Positions 61,599-64,000 of a DNA stretch of 64,000 bases are shown one piece after another. The DNA comes from Pseudomonas fluorescens. GTDB lineage: Bacteria; Pseudomonadota; Gammaproteobacteria; Pseudomonadales; Pseudomonadaceae. Position numbers and translations under genes: made by a program. The notes below the pieces were generated by a model. The model saw nothing but the letters and a program-made list of their open reading frames with translations, was not told where the DNA came from and did no database searches. The stretch is taken from positions 1 to 64,000 of the forward strand of contig NZ_KZ477995.1 in NCBI RefSeq assembly GCF_002837185.1. The letters run 5' to 3'. Every line of letters begins with the position of its first letter. Position 1 is the stretch's first letter.

Positions 61599-61639
61599 GC
61601 CAGTTTAACTCCGGTCGGAAATGGTAAATGCAAGAGAGG

Positions 61640-63343
61640 TCATGCCTTGGGCAAGTGCTGCTGGCCTTTCACCGCATCGAAAAAACGCTCGCACAAATAG
61701 CTGCGCTTGGACGGGTCGACTTGAGCGTCGATCAGCACCGGTCTGTCCATGTTCAAGGCTTCTTCCAGGTGCTGGCGCAGTTCGCGGCCCGTGGTGGCGG
61801 TGAACGCCTGGACTTGCAGGAATTGCCCGGCTGCCGAGAAGCTCATGGGCATCTGTTCGGTCAGCGCGATATCTGCCGCATCCGAGGAAAGCGAGGCCCA
61901 GCGTTGGTTGTTGAGCACAATCACGATAGGACTCAGGCCGAATTTGGCGGCTCGCATCAGCTCGTTGCCGGTCATATGAAACGCACCATCGCCCACCAGC
62001 ACGATAGGCCGCTTGCCTGTACCCAATTGGTAGCCCATGGCGCCCGGCACGGCGATCCCCATGCTCATGTACAGCGGTGAGGTCAGAACGTCGGCAGGGA
62101 ACATGCCCAGGGACATGAAGAACACGTCGCCGCAGTCGACCACCAGTTGGGTATCCGGTTGGGTGACGAAATGACGGTTGAGCTCGTTGATGATGTCGAA
62201 GGGCGTCAACGGGCTTTCTTCTGAGGGGTAGAGGCTGGCCGGCGTCGGTACGATGAAGTCCTTTTGCGTCTCGGTCAGTGGTGCCAGCGGTGTCTTGGCG
62301 TTGTGGATCACATCGCTGAAGGCAATCAGGAACTCGGCGGTGGAGGCGTTGAAGTGCTGACGCCCGACGCTGATCTTGCCGTCATCGGCGTGGATCAAGC
62401 GGCCTTTGGCGATATGACTGGCGATGCCCATGTTGACGTCAGAGTTGGGTTCGCCGATGAGCATCAGTACATCGCATTTGGCCAACAGCTCACGGGTAAC
62501 CCGAGAGGGTGACGCAGGCCCGGCATAGATGCCGCGGTAGTTGGGGTGCGAAACGGGGATGCCGCCTCGGGACATCGGCGTGGCCACCCACGGCATGGCC
62601 AGGCGCTCGCAGACGCGCATGGCCAGGTCCGTCAGCCCGCGCCGCTTGAGATCAAGGCCGGGCACGAACACCGGATCCCGGGCTTTGCGCACCAGCGCGT
62701 AAGCCAGCTCTGCGGCCTGGCGAGCGGCCTGGCTATAGCGCGTCGAGGGTTCCAACGGCACCCGACGGGCAGGGCTGTAGCGCACCCGCGCCTGGAACAG
62801 GTCTCGGGGAATTTCGATATACACCGGCCTGGAGTGAAGCACCGCCAAGGCCACGGCTTCGCGCAGTTGCTCCAGCACCTGGTGCGGGTCCGTCACACAG
62901 ACCTGGTGCACCGTAATCTCCTTCATGATGCGATATTGGGTCTGGTGATCCACGATCGTGTGGTGCAGGAATAACGGCGCCTGGCGCTCACGGGTACCTG
63001 GCGAGCCGGAAAACACCAGCAACGGCACGCGCTCTACATAGGCTTGGGCAATGGCGTTGGTGGCGTTCAGCACGCCGACGCCGTAGGTGAAGCACACGGC
63101 GCCGGGCACCCCTTTGCCGACGGCATAACCCAACGCCGCCAGTGTGGTGCCGTACTCATGGGACATCGTCCTGAGTGCGAGCCCCGGCGTGGTCAACAGC
63201 TCACGCGACAGCTGCATGGTGAAGTCACCGGGAATGCAAAACAGGTCATCGATCCCGCTTTCTACCAACACGCGACCCACCAGGTCGCCCAGACTGACCT
63301 CCTCGGAGGTCAGGTTGATGTGCGTGGAGGGGAGGTTGGTCAT
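61640..63343 (-). CDS. obaH: ThDP-dependent arylpyruvate decarboxylase
   Basis: A 567-residue enzyme of the indolepyruvate/phenylpyruvate decarboxylase family. The conserved cofactor glutamate is in MSHEYGTT (Glu63), the catalytic His-His pair in LFLHHTIVD, and the ThDP/Mg site in VGDGAFHMTGNE ending at NN. In the obafluorin pathway it turns 4-nitrophenylpyruvate into 4-nitrophenylacetaldehyde for the transaldolase. ATG overlaps the obaG stop (ATGA); 41 bp separate it from the NRPS gene. Confidence 0.9.
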   Translation of the reverse strand: MTNLPSTHINLTSEEVSLGDLVGRVLVESGIDDLFCIPGDFTMQLSRELLTTPGLALRTMSHEYGTTLAALGYAVGKGVPGAVCFTYGVGVLNATNAIAQAYVERVPLLVFSGSPGTRERQAPLFLHHTIVDHQTQYRIMKEITVHQVCVTDPHQVLEQLREAVALAVLHSRPVYIEIPRDLFQARVRYSPARRVPLEPSTRYSQAARQAAELAYALVRKARDPVFVPGLDLKRRGLTDLAMRVCERLAMPWVATPMSRGGIPVSHPNYRGIYAGPASPSRVTRELLAKCDVLMLIGEPNSDVNMGIASHIAKGRLIHADDGKISVGRQHFNASTAEFLIAFSDVIHNAKTPLAPLTETQKDFIVPTPASLYPSEESPLTPFDIINELNRHFVTQPDTQLVVDCGDVFFMSLGMFPADVLTSPLYMSMGIAVPGAMGYQLGTGKRPIVLVGDGAFHMTGNELMRAAKFGLSPIVIVLNNQRWASLSSDAADIALTEQMPMSFSAAGQFLQVQAFTATTGRELRQHLEEALNMDRPVLIDAQVDPSKRSYLCERFFDAVKGQQHLPKA

Positions 63344-64000
63344 CGTTGGGCTCCCTGATACACCGCCGCCAGTAACTCCTCATCCAGGTAGTTATCGAAG
63401 GAGTAGGCCAATGGCGCGAGGGGGAAGGCCTGGAGGAATTCCTTGATCTGTTGCGCGACCTTGGCCGGTTCGGTTTTCTTGAAGTACAGGTCGGCGATGA
63501 AGCGTGCGACCACTTCGAAATCTTTTTCTTTCATGCCACGGCGTGTCATCGCCTGAACACCCAGGCGGATGCCATGCACCCCCGGTTTGCCAGGAATTTC
63601 GATATTGGTGGAACGAATGCCGCCGGCATGCAGGCTGTTGACGCACAGGTCCAGGGCTTTTTGCAGATCACCCACGGCAAAGTGCACTTGGTGGGTCTGG
63701 GTGAAACCGAACGACTCACCGGTCACATCCAGCCCCAACTCATGCAGGTGACGGGCCAGAGTCTTGGCATTACTGACGATCTGCGCGGCATAGTCCCGAC
63801 CGAAGAGTTCCATCTCCTTGAATGCCACCCACATTGGCGGCAGTTGTTCGGCGTGGCAGTTGCTCTGCAAATGCGGGCAGACCCATAGCGAGGTGTCTAC
63901 CAGCAGGGGATGCTGAGCCGACTTGAAGCCGATATAGCCTTTTTGCGGGCCGGGGATCGTCTTGTGCGTGTTGCCATGGACGATGTCGGCGCCACAACTG
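63340..64000 (-). CDS. obaG: L-threonine transaldolase (SHMT-like), partial
   Basis: Only the last 219 residues are in the window; the gene runs off the right edge. The fragment opens with GADIVHGNTHKTIPGPQKGY, a serine-hydroxymethyltransferase-type PLP motif with the Schiff-base lysine encoded at 63961-63963. The C-terminal SHMT domain follows (STNIEIPGKPGVHGIRLG). In obafluorin synthesis this enzyme swaps the acetaldehyde of L-threonine for 4-nitrophenylacetaldehyde. Also named ObiH. A housekeeping glyA is unlikely, because of the altered THKTIPGPQ loop and the context. Confidence 0.9.
   Translation of the reverse strand, partial: SCGADIVHGNTHKTIPGPQKGYIGFKSAQHPLLVDTSLWVCPHLQSNCHAEQLPPMWVAFKEMELFGRDYAAQIVSNAKTLARHLHELGLDVTGESFGFTQTHQVHFAVGDLQKALDLCVNSLHAGGIRSTNIEIPGKPGVHGIRLGVQAMTRRGMKEKDFEVVARFIADLYFKKTEPAKVAQQIKEFLQAFPLAPLAYSFDNYLDEELLAAVYQGAQR

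Noticed and set aside
51541..63343. Reading the DHB and NRPS genes as a catechol siderophore cluster
   Set aside because: There is no TonB receptor, esterase or exporter, and the cysteine TE, the ThDP decarboxylase and the threonine transaldolase fit obafluorin instead.
63770..63997. Separate small gene at the right edge
   Set aside because: The frame carrying the SHMT lysine motif continues through this stretch as the interior of obaG; the other frame is a shadow.

Overview
The window is a chromosomal segment of a fluorescent Pseudomonas (P. fluorescens group). This rests on the GC-rich coding style, an MvaT xenogeneic silencer, OprL and an OprD-type porin, and two families of GTAGGAGCGAGC and GGGGGCTTGCCCCC intergenic REP/REPIN palindromes. 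As I remember the P. aeruginosa map, gene order also follows it in blocks: pykA to the Pct chemoreceptor, secA, and oprD-slyX-dps-aspS-yebC-ruvCAB-tol-pal-queE-tRNA-Lys.

Positions 1-20,800: IS21-like terminal repeats and a striking nested palindrome lie at the left edge. They are followed by pykA, a small lipoprotein and a PilZ protein. Next comes a tightly overlapping six-gene minus-strand operon (RDD, SpoIIM-like, DUF4129, DUF4350, MoxR ATPase, DUF58), then sbcB, mvaT and purU. A three-gene envelope module (glycosyltransferase, deacetylase-like protein, flippase-like membrane protein), an amino-acid chemoreceptor, a HerA-like ATPase and a DUF721 protein complete the region.

Positions 20,800-48,500: housekeeping genes. 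These are secA, argJ, a Nudix-ThiE-like fusion, a PduO-type cobalamin adenosyltransferase with an orphan sensor kinase, panE, yajQ and mscS. They continue with an OprD-family porin, a HIT protein with slyX, a membrane-anchored cold-shock protein, dps, an RHH protein, an FmdB-like zinc ribbon, aspS, yebC, ruvCAB, the complete ybgC-tolQRAB-oprL-cpoB operon, queE and tRNA-Lys(UUU). The queC gene expected beside queE is not here.

Positions 48,500-64,000: an accessory region directly behind tRNA-Lys. After one SRPBCC-domain gene, nine minus-strand genes run to the window edge: threonyl-tRNA synthetase, isochorismate synthase, DAHP-synthase-like protein, dihydroxybenzoate dehydrogenase, aryl carrier protein, isochorismatase, a C-A-PCP-TE-MbtH-A NRPS, a ThDP decarboxylase and the end of an SHMT-like PLP enzyme. 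I recognise this as most of the obafluorin (beta-lactone antibiotic) cluster, obaG to obaO. The entA/B/C-like genes make 2,3-dihydroxybenzoate. The decarboxylase and transaldolase make the nitrophenyl beta-hydroxy amino acid. The NRPS joins the two, and its cysteine thioesterase closes the beta-lactone. The extra threonyl-tRNA synthetase has Tyr-Ser where the usual enzyme has Tyr-Gly in the active site, and should give self-immunity. The least explained member is the DAHP-synthase-like protein, which has lost nearly all residues expected for catalysis. The rest of the cluster (nitro-precursor genes, regulators) should lie beyond position 64,000.
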